The notes: a model not told the origin generated them from the letters alone. A stretch of DNA of 64,000 bases from Nostoc sp. B(2019) (GCF_010091925.1 NZ_WVID01000011.1:186001-250000), one strand, 5' to 3'. Counted from the stretch's first letter, positions 26,387 to 37,704 are shown. Made by a program: numbers and translations.

Positions 26387-29300
26387 ATGATCCCAGTACA
26401 ACTTATTCTCAAAAACTTTCTCAGTTACCGTGATGCAACTTTAGATTTTCGTGGTTTGCATACGGCTTGTATTTGTGGTTCCAATGGTGCGGGTAAATCT
26501 TCCCTTCTGGAAGCTATTACTTGGGCAATTTGGGGCGAAAGCCGCGCCACAACTGAAGACGATGTTATTCATTCTGGCGCGAAAGAAGTTCGGGTTGATT
26601 TTACTTTCCAAAATAACCAGCAAAAATATCGGGTGATTCGTACCCGAATTCGGGGTGGAACTAGCGCTCTTGAATTTCAAATCGAAACAGCCTCCGGGTT
26701 TCGTCCCCTCACTGGCAAAGGGGTAAGGGCGACACAGGATTTGATTCTAGAACACATCAAGCTGGATTATGATACTTTTATTAATTCTGCCTACCTACGT
26801 CAAGGTCGTGCAGATGAATTCATGCTCAAGCGCCCCACGGAACGCAAAGAAATTTTAGCAGAGTTGTTGAAACTCAATCAGTATGATGATTTGGAAGAAC
26901 GGGCCAAAGAATCTTCCCGTCAGTTTAAAGCACGGGCGGAGGAGTTAGAACGTTCTTTAGACTCAATTAAAACTCAACTGCAACAACGTGAAATAACCGA
27001 GACGCAAAGAGCCGAGTTAGAAGCTGAACTTAACCAGCTGCAACAGGTGCAAGCGTTTGACAATATTCAATTACAAAGTTTGCAAGTTGTCCAACACCAG
27101 CGACAAAATTGGGAACAACAACTCAGCTTTGTAAAACAGCAATACCAGAATCTTACACAAGATTGCGATCGCCTCCAACAAGAGCGGTCAACTATTGGCA
27201 GCCAGCTGTCAGATATAGAAAAAATATTAAATCAGCAAGCTGAGATTAAAGCTGGATACGCTCAGTACCAAAGTCTGCAATCTCAAGAAGAAGCCTTTGC
27301 CACCAAATTTGAAGAATACACCCGCGCTCAACAGACTCGCCAACAAAAGCAACAACAGCTTACCAAACAAATTCATGAAATTGAACGGCAACTGCAACAA
27401 GCCCAAGCCCAACTCGAAGCTTTACAGCAACAAGAGCGAGACATTCAGCAAACTCTGACTAAATCAGGTGAAGTAGAAGCAGCTTTGGCACAACTGACAG
27501 CAGCGCGTCACCATGTTGCTCGTCTAGATCAACTGCAAATGCAGGTAACTCCCTTGTTGCAACAACGAGCTACTTTACAAAGCCAACTGGATCGCACTCA
27601 TGCTGGTTTAGTAGCACGACTCGAACAACTGCAAAGTACAGAAAACCAACTCCAACGCTCCTCACAACGTCAACCGCAACTCCAACAAGCGGTGATGGAT
27701 GTAGCAATACAGATTGAGGAGTTGGAGAAAAAGCGGGTTTATCTGCAAAGAGTGCAGGAAAAAGGACAGGAAAGGCGTCATTTTATCGAACGTTTGCAAG
27801 CTCACCAACGTGACTACGAAAAACTACTGGGAGAGCTAGAGCAAAAATTACAAATGCTCCAGAATCCCAATGCTCTTTGTCCTTTGTGCGAACGTCCTCT
27901 GGACGAGCATCACTGGAGCCGCGTGGTGGAAAAAACCCAAGCTGAGTTACAAGATACTCAAGGGCAGTTTTGGGTAGTTCGAGAACAAATGGCTGTATCA
28001 GATCGGGAAATTCAGGTACTTAGGCAAGAATATCGAGAAATATCTCAACAACTGGCAAGCTACGATGGTTTACACGAACAACGGGGACAGTTAGCAGCAC
28101 AGTTGGAAGCTACAACTGATGTGCAACAACAGTTACAACAAATTGCTGCCGAAAAGCAGCATCTAGAGCGATCGCTCCAAGCAGGTGATTACGCTCCCGA
28201 TAAACAAGCCGAACTCCAGCAGCTAGATCAATATCTGCAACAAGTTAATTACAATGAACAAGACCACGCCCTCGCGCGGAGCGAAGTTGAGCGGTGGCGG
28301 TGGGCAGAAATTAAACAAGGGCAGATTAAAGATGCTACTAAGCGACAAGCGCAACTAGCAGCCCGAAAACCAGAACTACAAGCCACTATTGCTCAATTAC
28401 AAACCAGAATTCAACAGGATCAAACTGATTCTGACTGTGCTAAACAAATCGCGGCTCTTGAGCGTCAAATTGTCGAAATTGGCTACAGTTCAGAGCAGCA
28501 CAACAATCTACGCATGGCTGTACGTCAAGCTCAATCTTGGCATTTGCGTTATCAACAACTGTTATCAGCCGAGCAACAGTATCCGCAATTTCAGACGAGA
28601 TTACAAGAGCTAGAAGCATCCAGAAACGCTAGATTGACTGAGCGACAAAACCTCGCTAACCAAATTGAAAGCATTATCCAGCAGTTAGAAGCAACAGCCA
28701 ACCCATCTGCTCAAATTCAAGCTTTAGAGCAGCAGTTAGCAACCCGCAGACGGCAACTTGATGAGCAAATAGCGAAGTTGGGGCGTTTAGAACAGCTGGC
28801 TCACCAACTAGAAACGCTGCAAATTCAGTACGAACAACAGCAGCAGCAATTGCAATCTTGCAAGCAGCAATATCGTGTTTATCAGGAATTAGTGCAAGCA
28901 TTTGGTAAAAATGGCATCCAAGCACTAATGATTGAGAATGTGTTGCCTCAACTGGAAGCCGAAACTAATCAATTACTTTCACGACTGAGTGCTAATCAGT
29001 TACACGTACAATTTATTACTCAAAAAGCTGGACGCAGTGGTAGGTCAACGAAGAAAAATGCCAAGCTGATAGACACCCTAGATATTTTAATCGCTGATGC
29101 TAGAGGAACGCGAGCTTATGAAACTTACTCTGGTGGTGAAGCCTTTAGAATTAACTTTTCCATCCGTTTGGCTTTAGCGAAATTATTGGCGCAGCGGGCG
29201 GGGGCGGCGCTGCAATTGTTGATTGTGGATGAAGGATTTGGCACACAAGATGCAGAAGGATGCGATCGCTTGATTGCGGCGATTAATGCGATCGCAGCTG

Positions 29301-29413
29301 ATTTCGCCTGCATCCTCACCGTCACCCACATGCCCCACCTCAAAGAAGCTTTCCAAGCTCGGATTGAAGTCAGTAAAACTCAGCAAGGTTCGCAATTGCA
29401 TTTGTTAATTTAA
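26387..29413 (+). CDS. sbcC: SbcC/Rad50-like SMC-family ATPase
   Basis: A 1008-residue protein with the Rad50/SbcC plan. The N-terminal ATP-binding half has Walker A GSNGAGKSSLLEAITWAIWG (about residues 33-52). Very long glutamine-rich coiled coils flank a zinc-hook motif CPLCERPL near residue 504. The C-terminal half has the signature YSGGEAFRINFSIRLALA and a Walker B region LLIVDEGFGTQD. With SbcD it would form a double-strand-break nuclease that opens hairpins. sbcD is not in the window. Confidence 0.92.
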   Translation: MIPVQLILKNFLSYRDATLDFRGLHTACICGSNGAGKSSLLEAITWAIWGESRATTEDDVIHSGAKEVRVDFTFQNNQQKYRVIRTRIRGGTSALEFQIETASGFRPLTGKGVRATQDLILEHIKLDYDTFINSAYLRQGRADEFMLKRPTERKEILAELLKLNQYDDLEERAKESSRQFKARAEELERSLDSIKTQLQQREITETQRAELEAELNQLQQVQAFDNIQLQSLQVVQHQRQNWEQQLSFVKQQYQNLTQDCDRLQQERSTIGSQLSDIEKILNQQAEIKAGYAQYQSLQSQEEAFATKFEEYTRAQQTRQQKQQQLTKQIHEIERQLQQAQAQLEALQQQERDIQQTLTKSGEVEAALAQLTAARHHVARLDQLQMQVTPLLQQRATLQSQLDRTHAGLVARLEQLQSTENQLQRSSQRQPQLQQAVMDVAIQIEELEKKRVYLQRVQEKGQERRHFIERLQAHQRDYEKLLGELEQKLQMLQNPNALCPLCERPLDEHHWSRVVEKTQAELQDTQGQFWVVREQMAVSDREIQVLRQEYREISQQLASYDGLHEQRGQLAAQLEATTDVQQQLQQIAAEKQHLERSLQAGDYAPDKQAELQQLDQYLQQVNYNEQDHALARSEVERWRWAEIKQGQIKDATKRQAQLAARKPELQATIAQLQTRIQQDQTDSDCAKQIAALERQIVEIGYSSEQHNNLRMAVRQAQSWHLRYQQLLSAEQQYPQFQTRLQELEASRNARLTERQNLANQIESIIQQLEATANPSAQIQALEQQLATRRRQLDEQIAKLGRLEQLAHQLETLQIQYEQQQQQLQSCKQQYRVYQELVQAFGKNGIQALMIENVLPQLEAETNQLLSRLSANQLHVQFITQKAGRSGRSTKKNAKLIDTLDILIADARGTRAYETYSGGEAFRINFSIRLALAKLLAQRAGAALQLLIVDEGFGTQDAEGCDRLIAAINAIAADFACILTVTHMPHLKEAFQARIEVSKTQQGSQLHLLI

Positions 29414-30358
29414 TCAATTACTGTTCAACACTTAGAATTTGGCACAGCTACCTATTTCTATAGAACTGATTTTTCATGTAGCAAAGGCAATCTGCTGAAT
29501 GGGATAATTTAAAACTATTGTCTGTTCATAGCCCCCGTATATTCAGATAAGCCTTACTACTCTCTTATGGTTCAGGAAAAGGTTAAAGGGTGCATTCAAA
29601 CTTTTTCCTCCTTAACCAAAACCTACTGCGTAGCCCTTAAGCTCTATACAGACAATCTGCCAAAATTGGATGCTATTTACTCAACTTCTAGCCTAGAAAT
29701 TCTTGTGATACCTACTTGAATTTAATAATTAGATACATTTTTTATATATTGATAATTTATTCTTAATTATAAAAATTTCAACATGAGCAGTTTTATCTTT
29801 AAGATAAAACTACATTGAAAAAAGAAAATTTTTTAGACAAGTATAAAATAACTCAACGATACTAATATGGTATCTAGTTACTCCCAAAACTTAAATTTTT
29901 CACCAAATTTTTGATTAGGATTTACTATGAAGCAGAGCATTCAAATACAAAATTTTACAATATATAGTTGCCCAAAAAAAATTTGGTTTCTGGGATTGGG
30001 AATAACTTCCCCTACGCTCAATCACCCTCAGCCAAAAATGTTTTAGGTTATGCACATATCATTATTTATTGTTTTTGACATCTTCCCTAGGGTATAAAAA
30101 CATTTTTTCTTTTAAAGAGTGTGTTATGTATCTGACATACAGAATATTTTAGAAGGATTAGAAAATTTTTAGTAAATTATTATAAAATTCTCATGAGTAA
30201 CCAAAGCTCCACATGTAGATAAACTAATAAAAGTCAAACGAAATACATAACCAAAGAAAAAATTTAAATTACCTATCGCTCAACTAAGTGTTTAATATGA
30301 ATAAAACAACAAACATAGACATACCAACAAGAAACTACTTACTATAGTAGAAACCACC
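29414..30358. other. Intergenic 945 bp, AT-rich, one hairpin
   Basis: AGTTTTATCTT and AAGATAAAACT (29789-29811) form an 11-bp inverted repeat around one base. Otherwise this is the longest featureless spacer in the window. It may hold a long leader or promoter region for the downstream cyclic-di-GMP protein. Confidence 0.5.
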
Positions 30359-32746
30359 ATGATGTTGTTGATGCTTGGTTTATTTACCTGCTTAGGGGCA
30401 AAATTAACCGCCTTAAATATCTTAAAAATACTGTTGCCAAGATTCAGGAATATACAAGCAAATGCTGAAAAAGTTGTTGATTATTTACTAGTAAAAGAAA
30501 TCCCACTGGGAACCGATATTGAACATCGTTGGCTGATGCAAAATAACGAAAAAGTAGTATTCTGTCAGACAGACACTTCTGGTATTTGGACATCTCTCAA
30601 TCCAGTATGGACAGAAATTACTGGATTTACGCCTGCTGAGAGCATTGGTAAAAGTTTTTTGAATTATATTCATCCTGATGATCGCCAATACAACTTAGAT
30701 TTATTTCAAATTCTCAGTCAATGTCAAGCTAAAGATTATTTACATGAAACTCGCTATTTAACCAAAAATGGTGGTTATTGCTGGTTGGAAATGTATTTCC
30801 AAATACTATTGGATAGAGAGGGCAAGATTACTGGAACTTTTGGCACGCTGAGAGAAATTAGCTCTCACAAAGCAGAAAGAAATAATAGGAGGGAGAAGAA
30901 CAGGTCTAGCAAGTATGCAGAAAAAGTGGTTCTTAATTCTAACCGCTACGAACAAGGACTTGTAGAAGTGCAACGCTCTTTATTGCAGAGAGAGATTATC
31001 GAACGCAAACGTATAGAAGCAGAACTAGAAAAGCTCCTTTCTCTACAACAGGCGACGTTAGAATCTACTGCTGATGGAATTTTAGTGGTGGATAATAAAG
31101 GTAATATTGCAAGCTTTAATCAAAAGTTTGTCCAAATGTGGCGTATTCCTGAGTTACTGATAAAGTCAGGCAATTACAGACAAGCACTGAGAGTGGCCCT
31201 AAAACAGCTAGAAAACCCAAGAAAGTATCTTGCCACAGCTAGAGAACTATATCTTCAACCGGACGCACAAATTTATGATTTTAATGATGCTATTTTATTT
31301 AAGGATGGCAGAATATTCGAGCGTTATTCTCAACCGCAAAGGATTAGCGGCAAAATCGTTGGAAGAGTCTGGAGTTTTCGCGATGTCACTGCTCACAACT
31401 TTGCAGAAGCCAAAATTCGTTATCAAGCTTCCCATGACCTTTTGACCAATCTACCTAACCGAGCGTTATTCAATGAGCGGCTTTGTAAGTCGTTGGCACA
31501 AGCGTATCAACGTGGCGGCAAATTAGCTGTGTGTTTTTTGGATTTAGACCGCTTCCAAAGCATTAACGATACACTAGGTCATGCTATTGGAGATCAATTG
31601 TTGCAAAGTGTTGCCCAACGTATTACAAAATGTCTGCGATCGCATGATACTATTGCTCGCTGGGGAGGCGATGAATTCACCCTACTTTTACCTGAAATTA
31701 ACGATGCTCAGGATGCTGCATATATACAAGAGCAAATATTAGAGGCTTTCAAAGCAGCATTTGATATAGAAAATCACCGCTTGCATATCAGCGTTAGTAT
31801 TGGGATTGCTCTCTATCCCATGCATGGAGAAGATATGGAAACCCTGATTAAACATGCTGACGCCGCATTATACCGTGTTAAATTACAGGGACGGAATAGC
31901 TATCAATTTTATCACTCAGCTATAAATTCGCACGCTTCAGAATTGTTAATTTTAGAAAACAGCTTGCACTATGCTTTAGAGCGGCAAGAATTTAAAGTTT
32001 ACTACCAACCTCAGGTTAATATCAGCACAGGTGAGATTTCAAAAATGGAAGCTCTACTGCGTTGGCAACACCCTGAACTAGGTTTAATTCCTGCTGAAAA
32101 ATTTATTCCACTAGCCGAAGAAACTGGACTGATTGTACCCATTGGGGAATGGGTTTTAAGAACTGCATGCGTTCAAAATAAAGCTTGGCAGGAAGCTTTA
32201 GACTTACCATTATTATCAGTAGCAGTTAACCTTTCTGCAAGACAATTTCAGCAACCAAATTTAGTCAATATGGTAACGCAGGTTTTATCAGAAACAAAAT
32301 TAAAACCTCAGTATTTGGAGCTAGAAATTACCGAAAGCGTTGCTATGCAGAATGTTACTTTAACTAAAATTATTTTGAGAGAATTACATAATATGGGTGT
32401 CTCTATCTCCATAGATGACTTTGGCACTGGTTATTGTTCTCTGAGTTATCTAAAACATTTTCCTGTCGATTCCTTAAAAATTGATAGATCTTTTGTACGT
32501 GATTTGGCTAGTGATACTAATGATGCTGCTATAACAACTGCGATAGTCGCTTTGGCGCATGGACTTAATCTTACAGTTGTTGCTGAAGGTGTAGAAACTG
32601 AAGAACAACGCAATTTATTGCGAATTATTAAATGTGAACTAATGCAAGGTCATCTTTTCAGTTATCCTGTATCAGTTGAAGATGCTACAAGATTAATGAG
32701 AAAGTGCGAATCTCGCAGAGTCAGTACCTCTTTTTTAGTTGCATAG
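30359..32746 (+). CDS. PAS-PAS-GGDEF-EAL cyclic-di-GMP signalling protein
   Basis: A 795-residue protein. A short hydrophobic N-terminus (about 1-20) is followed by PAS domain 1 (about 60-175, with PAC-like FGTLREI), a coiled linker and PAS domain 2 (about 235-345). The GGDEF domain has an intact WGGDEF active site and the inhibitory RxxD site (RSHD) five residues upstream. The EAL domain has KMEALLRWQHP, ITESVAMQN and IDDFGTGYCSL. Both the cyclase and phosphodiesterase motifs look complete, so the protein could make or break c-di-GMP. The N-terminal input is unknown. Confidence 0.92.
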   Translation: MMLLMLGLFTCLGAKLTALNILKILLPRFRNIQANAEKVVDYLLVKEIPLGTDIEHRWLMQNNEKVVFCQTDTSGIWTSLNPVWTEITGFTPAESIGKSFLNYIHPDDRQYNLDLFQILSQCQAKDYLHETRYLTKNGGYCWLEMYFQILLDREGKITGTFGTLREISSHKAERNNRREKNRSSKYAEKVVLNSNRYEQGLVEVQRSLLQREIIERKRIEAELEKLLSLQQATLESTADGILVVDNKGNIASFNQKFVQMWRIPELLIKSGNYRQALRVALKQLENPRKYLATARELYLQPDAQIYDFNDAILFKDGRIFERYSQPQRISGKIVGRVWSFRDVTAHNFAEAKIRYQASHDLLTNLPNRALFNERLCKSLAQAYQRGGKLAVCFLDLDRFQSINDTLGHAIGDQLLQSVAQRITKCLRSHDTIARWGGDEFTLLLPEINDAQDAAYIQEQILEAFKAAFDIENHRLHISVSIGIALYPMHGEDMETLIKHADAALYRVKLQGRNSYQFYHSAINSHASELLILENSLHYALERQEFKVYYQPQVNISTGEISKMEALLRWQHPELGLIPAEKFIPLAEETGLIVPIGEWVLRTACVQNKAWQEALDLPLLSVAVNLSARQFQQPNLVNMVTQVLSETKLKPQYLELEITESVAMQNVTLTKIILRELHNMGVSISIDDFGTGYCSLSYLKHFPVDSLKIDRSFVRDLASDTNDAAITTAIVALAHGLNLTVVAEGVETEEQRNLLRIIKCELMQGHLFSYPVSVEDATRLMRKCESRRVSTSFLVA

Positions 32747-32814
32747 CATTAATCTAAATGCAACTTAGAGTGAGGATAAACTGTAAATTTTGTTAATTTT
32801 ATCAAAATAATAAT

Positions 32815-32840
32815 GGCTGCTAACTATTGGCAGCCTATTT
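32815..32840. terminator. Hairpin between convergent genes
   Basis: GGCTGC (32815-32820) and GCAGCC (32830-32835) pair around a 9-nt loop, followed by TATTTT, with A-rich sequence on the other side. It is a plausible two-way terminator for the convergent GGDEF/EAL and SH3 genes. Confidence 0.55.
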
Positions 32841-32850
32841 TACATCTTGA

Positions 32851-33414
32851 TTATTGTTGCTCTGGTTGTTCAGGCTGTTGTTCGTCAACTTTTTCAGTAT
32901 TACCTGCTTTCACCCAACCTTCTTGTTCACTAGCTTCCACGCGAATCTTTTGCCAGGTTTTATCCTCGCTTTCTTCCAAGATGATAATTTTTTGATTAAA
33001 ACCAACCCCACCAATACGTTGGGCTTCCTGATTTGGTTCTGCTCGCAAGCTCAAGCCTTGAGCCCAACTCACACGCCCTCGGTACGTTCCTGGTGGCAAT
33101 GGCTTGGGTGATTGGACAGTCTTAGGTGATTCGGTAGGACTAGGAGTAGTTGAGCTAGGAGAGGATTTAATTGCAGCCCCAGATGTCCTGGTGGGATTGC
33201 TTACTCCCGGCTCTGTCGCTTTTGGAGCTTGGGCCTTCACCTGTGGGCTATCATTGGCAAAAATGGGCTTAGCAGGGGGTATAGCGGTTCGATTAATGAA
33301 ATAGAGAGCAGTAGCAACGCCGCCGCCTATTAACACAGCGATCGCTAAGAAAAACCCAAGGATAAACTTTAGTAAGCCAGATAACATATTTAAAACCTGA
33401 TCACCAATGGTCAA
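32851..33414 (-). CDS. Bacterial SH3-domain membrane-anchored protein
   Basis: A 187-residue protein with one N-terminal membrane helix (about 13-36), a Pro/Ser/Thr-rich linker (about 45-105) and a bacterial SH3 domain (about 107-170: GRVSWAQGLSLRAEPNQEAQRIGG ... WQKIRVEASEQEGWVKAG). The tail is Glu/Gln/Pro-rich. Such domains commonly bind peptidoglycan. It is upstream of nothing obvious, with heptamer repeats on its 5' side. Confidence 0.78.
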   Translation of the reverse strand: MTIGDQVLNMLSGLLKFILGFFLAIAVLIGGGVATALYFINRTAIPPAKPIFANDSPQVKAQAPKATEPGVSNPTRTSGAAIKSSPSSTTPSPTESPKTVQSPKPLPPGTYRGRVSWAQGLSLRAEPNQEAQRIGGVGFNQKIIILEESEDKTWQKIRVEASEQEGWVKAGNTEKVDEQQPEQPEQQ

Positions 33415-33485
33415 TAGTCAACAGTCAAGAGTCAAACGTCAAGGGCAGTTTCTTTAGACTATGGACTATTGACTCTGGACTAACC
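33405..33485. repeat. Degenerate heptamer repeats (GTCAAxA / TTGACTC type)
   Basis: AATAGTCAACAGTCAAGAG and, inverted, GGACTATTGACTCTGGAC lie between the SH3 and AAA genes. The two halves are complementary, as at 13302-13363 and 38925-38995. Confidence 0.55.
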
Positions 33486-33511
33486 CATTATTGTAGCTGC
33501 CGTTGAATGTG

Positions 33512-35026
33512 TTAGCGTAGCTTGCCAAAAGCATCACTTAAAGGACTGTGTTTCGAGGCTAGACGCGCTCTCCCCGCAGCCGCCCATTCTTGGAGTTGCT
33601 GAATTTGCTCTACAGCGGTTCGTGCCAAAGGTATTATTTGACTAGCTGCTTCTAAAATATCATCGGTAGCAAAGTCTCGGTTTTGGCTAAATCCAATATG
33701 CATTGCTTCAATCAAAGTTTGCTCAATCTCTGCCCCGGAAAAATCGGGCGTTTCATAAGCTAACCTGTCGATGTCGTAACTTTTCAAGTTATGAGGACGC
33801 AATCGGGATAAATGAACATTAAAAATTGCTTTTCTCTCTTCTTGGGTGGGTAAACCCACAAAGAAAATTTCATCAAACCGTCCTTTACGCAGCATTTCTG
33901 GCGGTAGGGCTTGGATATCGTTGGCGGTGGCGACAACAAATACGGGTGAGGTTTTTTCAGCTAACCAGGTAATAAAAGTGCCAAAGACACGGCTAGTTGT
34001 GCCGGCATCACCTTTGCTACCAAGTCCAGAGAAAGCTTTATCTATTTCATCAATCCATAAAATGCAGGGAGCGAGGGCTTCAGCTACTTGGATCATTTGA
34101 CGGGTGCGAGATTCGGACTCACCCACCAAACCACCAAATAACCGCCCCACATCCAAACGTAGTAGGGGTAAATGCCAGTGATGAGCGATCGCTTTTGCTG
34201 TTAGAGATTTACCAGTGCCCTGAATACCCACCAACATTAAACCACGGGGGTGCGGTAATCCGTACTGTCGCGCCCTATCAGTAAATGAACCTCCCCGGCG
34301 GATCAGCCAGTCTTTGAGGTTATCCAGTCCACCAATGTCAGAAATTTGCTCAGTGGCAGGGTGAAAGTCCAGGATTTGGGTTTGGCGGATAGTTTGGCGC
34401 TTTTCTTCCAAAACCAGATCCACGTCTTCTGGTTGCAATTCCCCGTGGGTAGCGATCGCTCTTGCCAAAACTCGGCGAATGCGTTCCATAGAAAGTCCTT
34501 GACAAGAGCGCACAAGATCATCTAGGACTTTGGTAGAAAGTGAGGAGTTACCAGTGCTTTGTAGTAAGCGTTCCACCTCCAGTTTAATTTCTGGGGCTGC
34601 GGGTAAGGGAAACTCGACAACTGTCAAAACTTCGGTTAAGTCGTCAGGAATAGCGATGCGCGGTGACAATAATACAATATTTTTCGGTTGAGACTTGAGA
34701 AGTCGCGCGAGGTTGCGGAGTTTGCGAGCGATCGCTACATCATCTAAAAAGCGATGATAATCTCGTAGAATTAATACCGCTGGCGCGGAGGCTGGTAATT
34801 TTTCGATAAATTCCAGAGCTTGCAGGGGATTACGCCGCCCAAATCCGGCATCATTGGGGTTTCCCTGATAACCATCGACAAAATCCCAAGTATATACTGG
34901 GCGAGCGCCTTGATTGGTTGCTTCTTCCCGAATAGCTGCTTCTACCCGTTCTTCCTCATAGGTAGGAATATAAATCAACGGGTAGCGGGCACGTAGCAGC
35001 AGTTTAAACTCGTCACGGAAGTTCAT
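33512..35026 (-). CDS. Ycf46-like AAA+ ATPase
   Basis: A 504-residue ATPase with an inactive-looking N-terminal AAA-like region (about 1-200) and a full AAA module (about 225-480). Walker A is [15 protein letters not shown] (about residue 268), Walker [14 protein letters not shown] and the second region of homology [14 protein letters not shown]. This layout and the [20 protein letters not shown] lead-in match Ycf46, a protein of cyanobacteria and algal plastids that has been tied to carbon-dioxide use in Synechocystis. No partner gene is adjacent. Confidence 0.85.
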   Translation of the reverse strand: MNFRDEFKLLLRARYPLIYIPTYEEERVEAAIREEATNQGARPVYTWDFVDGYQGNPNDAGFGRRNPLQALEFIEKLPASAPAVLILRDYHRFLDDVAIARKLRNLARLLKSQPKNIVLLSPRIAIPDDLTEVLTVVEFPLPAAPEIKLEVERLLQSTGNSSLSTKVLDDLVRSCQGLSMERIRRVLARAIATHGELQPEDVDLVLEEKRQTIRQTQILDFHPATEQISDIGGLDNLKDWLIRRGGSFTDRARQYGLPHPRGLMLVGIQGTGKSLTAKAIAHHWHLPLLRLDVGRLFGGLVGESESRTRQMIQVAEALAPCILWIDEIDKAFSGLGSKGDAGTTSRVFGTFITWLAEKTSPVFVVATANDIQALPPEMLRKGRFDEIFFVGLPTQEERKAIFNVHLSRLRPHNLKSYDIDRLAYETPDFSGAEIEQTLIEAMHIGFSQNRDFATDDILEAASQIIPLARTAVEQIQQLQEWAAAGRARLASKHSPLSDAFGKLR

Positions 35027-35331
35027 AAGTAGTTGTTATTTATTTTCTCATTGTTCAGGTTTGTATTGTCTCTAACAATTAAAAACCAATAAATAATGAG
35101 AGTTAATTAGTATCGCTTATTGCTAAAATTTACTCGACAGTGAGAACAATTTGTCGAATACAGACCAATGACGAGACAAAAATTAAGGACTTTTATTTTC
35201 ATAACTCCTTTGCTATTTTTTCCGTCCAGGATTAGTCTATTTCACAAGCGATCGCCTTTCAAACAAAGTTTTATTTAAGAGAATAAATATAAAGTAAGGT
35301 TTTACAATCTGAATTTTGGAGATATTTGTGA

Positions 35332-35381
35332 GGTGCGTTAGACGCTCTAGCCATGTACTACTAATTGCGCTATAACGCACC
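35332..35381. repeat. Inverted repeat GGTGCGTTA...TAACGCACC
   Basis: Perfect 9-bp arms around about 32 nt lie in the 385-bp spacer between the AAA gene and DUF177 gene. GTGCGTTA-type hairpins are a dispersed Nostoc repeat. I see nothing else in this spacer. Confidence 0.6.
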
Positions 35382-35411
35382 AAATGGCACATTAACGAAG
35401 TTTAAAGTTAC

Positions 35412-35927
35412 CTACAATCCCGGAAGTTGCTTTTTCAATGCTTCCAGAGAAGCCCAACGGTTATCAATTGGATTTTTGGAACTATCGCTATCGATAGTAC
35501 CGCTAATGATACCTGGACAATTGCGATCGCACAGTTGGCGCTGAGGCATTGCTAAGCACATCTGCTCATACAACCATTCGCTAGGATAAAAATAACCATC
35601 AGGTGATATGGTTTCTATCAAATCTTCCATAGCCACTTCCCTCTCTAGGGGCAAGTCTTGTGCTTGATTAGCGACTTCATCTAACCAGATAACTTCTTTA
35701 GTATCAATACCCAAACGTCGGTTGTATTGCTGTAAACAGCGGTTACAGGTACAAGTAATAATTGCTTCTGCCTGACCAGACACTTCCAGGTAATTGCCTT
35801 GATGCTGCACACGAACGCGACCGCGAACTGGTGTCAACGTTTCCAGACCAGGCAGAAACTCCTTAACCTGAACTTCCTCTGTCCGCTCCGGGGCTTTAGT
35901 TAGCTGCGGAATATAAATTGCGTCCAT
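35412..35927 (-). CDS. DUF177/YceD family protein
   Basis: A 171-residue protein with the YceD features: EFLPGLETLTPVRGRVRVQHQ, a C-x-C-x2-C cluster in IITCTCNRCLQ near residue 60 and a second pair near CDRNCPG. YceD is a conserved protein with a role in 23S rRNA or large-subunit maturation and is often upstream of rpmF. Here it closes the rpmH-rnpA-yidC-jag cluster. The paired cysteines suggest metal binding. Confidence 0.85.
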   Translation of the reverse strand: MDAIYIPQLTKAPERTEEVQVKEFLPGLETLTPVRGRVRVQHQGNYLEVSGQAEAIITCTCNRCLQQYNRRLGIDTKEVIWLDEVANQAQDLPLEREVAMEDLIETISPDGYFYPSEWLYEQMCLAMPQRQLCDRNCPGIISGTIDSDSSKNPIDNRWASLEALKKQLPGL

Positions 35928-36034
35928 AGGATTTGTGAGACATCCTCACGAAATATGGTGACTATCAGCAATTATGCTGAGACTACATCTTTATTTTATT
36001 AGCGACAGAAGATATTTTGCCCTAAGCTAGCTTC

Positions 36035-36556
36035 TCATGATTCAACCGCTACCGCCGGTCGGACAACTAAATGACGATGCGGCTCTTTACCGCGACTGAA
36101 GGTTTCCAAATCTCCAAAGTCTTTCAAGAAGGTATGGACTTGACGCCGTTCAGCTGAACTAAGGGATTTGATTTCCACTTCTTGACCAGAAAACCGTACT
36201 TCATCGGCTGCTGCTTCAGCTAATGCCCGAATTTCGGCTTGTCTTTTAACGCGGTAGCCATTCAACTCAATGGTGTACGAAGCTTGCTCCTCCTGGGGTT
36301 GGCTCAGATTTAGCACCGAATTAGCTAGATACTGTATCGCATCCAAAACAGAACCATCGACACCAATTAAGAGTTGAATTTGTTCTGGCGTCAAATTAGT
36401 TTTATCAATCGTCAACCAGTAATTATCTGGTTCTGGGGAATCACCGTCTTGAGATTGGGCAGTTTCTAAATCACCCTGAATCTCAGCAGATATCCCAGTG
36501 AGTTCAAGCAGTGATTTTAACCACTGCTGACCTCTTTGCATGGGGTTATTGCTCAT
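36035..36556 (-). CDS. Jag/KhpB-like R3H RNA-binding protein
   Basis: A 173-residue protein. A KH-like domain (about 55-110: [20 protein letters not shown]) precedes an R3H domain with [20 protein letters not shown] and the basic [13 protein letters not shown] tail. It overlaps the yidC stop by 4 nt, showing translational coupling. This matches the yidC-jag order of many bacteria. It lacks the N-terminal Jag domain, as cyanobacterial versions do. Confidence 0.88.
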   Translation of the reverse strand: MSNNPMQRGQQWLKSLLELTGISAEIQGDLETAQSQDGDSPEPDNYWLTIDKTNLTPEQIQLLIGVDGSVLDAIQYLANSVLNLSQPQEEQASYTIELNGYRVKRQAEIRALAEAAADEVRFSGQEVEIKSLSSAERRQVHTFLKDFGDLETFSRGKEPHRHLVVRPAVAVES

Positions 36557-37704
36557 GATCCCCCTGTAGCTTTTTTCTTAGAACTTTTTGGCTCAAACGG
36601 CAATGCCTTCTGTTCTGTGACTGCTGCTTCCTTCTCCTGAGTTGCAACCATTTTTTGCAGTTCCTCTGGTAAGGGTTCGCGGGAGAGAATATAGGTTTGC
36701 AGTGTTTGGAAAATATTACCAATCACCATATACATCAGCACCCCAGCTGGTAGGGGGAAAAACAAAAACATCCCAGAAAAGATAACTGGGGTAATTTTGT
36801 TAACTGTGTCCTGCTGCGGATTACCACCACTGGAATTTTGCCCGGAAAGCAATTGGCTAACGTAAAGGCTGATTCCAAAGAAGACGATCATAGCAACAAT
36901 ATCCCAGTGAATTGTACCATCTGGATCAGTTGCGCCAACCCTGCCTAAAGCATCAATGAATAGAAAGCCTTTTTCTGCTGCTAGTCCAGGAATTGTTCCT
37001 TGAATGGTAACTTCTCCCGGTTGCAAGGCTTCTACATTGCCCTGAGCATCAATTTTTATCCTATCTTCGCCTTTGGTGACTTTCCATTCAGGAATCAGCT
37101 TATTTTCTGGGTGTTCTGCTAAGAGCACCTGAAATGGTTTGCCCTCAACGGTCTGATACTGTATCTTGGTTTGTTCTCCCACCGCTAGCTTGTTTCCGCT
37201 GGGAAGGATTGCAGCTACTTTAACGTGTTCCCCATCCGCAACGTAAATATTTTGAGGAGCGGTGGCAAAGGCTTGCGGTTGAATTTGTTCTATTTGTTCT
37301 GCGGGAAAGATTTGCAGGTTAACGCTGTAGTTTGCACTTGCAAAAGGCGAACCCCGCAAAGTGGCAAACAGCGCTAACAAGACTGGCATTTGTACTAGTA
37401 ATGGAAAACAGCCTGCCAGAGGGTTGCCAAATTCTTTTTGGACATTGACCATTTCCTCCTGCTGCTTTTGCGGATCATCCTTATAGCGCTCTTTGATTTC
37501 TGCCATCCGCTTTTGCATTAGAGGTTGTACAATTCGCATTTTCCGCATATTGCGAATTGAGCCAGCACTCAGGGGATAGAGCGCAAAGCGGACTATCAGT
37601 GTCAAAGCAACGATCGCCAATCCATAGCTAGGCACAATGCCATAGAAAAAATCTATGATTGGCAACATTACGTTGTTCGAGAGAAACCCGATACCAAAAT
37701 CCAT
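36553..37704 (-). CDS. yidC: Membrane protein insertase YidC/Oxa1
   Basis: A 383-residue YidC of the short Oxa1-like cyanobacterial type without the large N-terminal E. coli domain. Five to six hydrophobic segments are seen, with the conserved [21 protein letters not shown] near 90-110. A hydrophilic insert of about 120 residues (about 135-260) lies between membrane segments and is characteristic of cyanobacterial YidC. It inserts thylakoid and plasma-membrane proteins. It is next to jag and downstream of the PH-domain gene and rnpA. Confidence 0.95.
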   Translation of the reverse strand: MDFGIGFLSNNVMLPIIDFFYGIVPSYGLAIVALTLIVRFALYPLSAGSIRNMRKMRIVQPLMQKRMAEIKERYKDDPQKQQEEMVNVQKEFGNPLAGCFPLLVQMPVLLALFATLRGSPFASANYSVNLQIFPAEQIEQIQPQAFATAPQNIYVADGEHVKVAAILPSGNKLAVGEQTKIQYQTVEGKPFQVLLAEHPENKLIPEWKVTKGEDRIKIDAQGNVEALQPGEVTIQGTIPGLAAEKGFLFIDALGRVGATDPDGTIHWDIVAMIVFFGISLYVSQLLSGQNSSGGNPQQDTVNKITPVIFSGMFLFFPLPAGVLMYMVIGNIFQTLQTYILSREPLPEELQKMVATQEKEAAVTEQKALPFEPKSSKKKATGGS

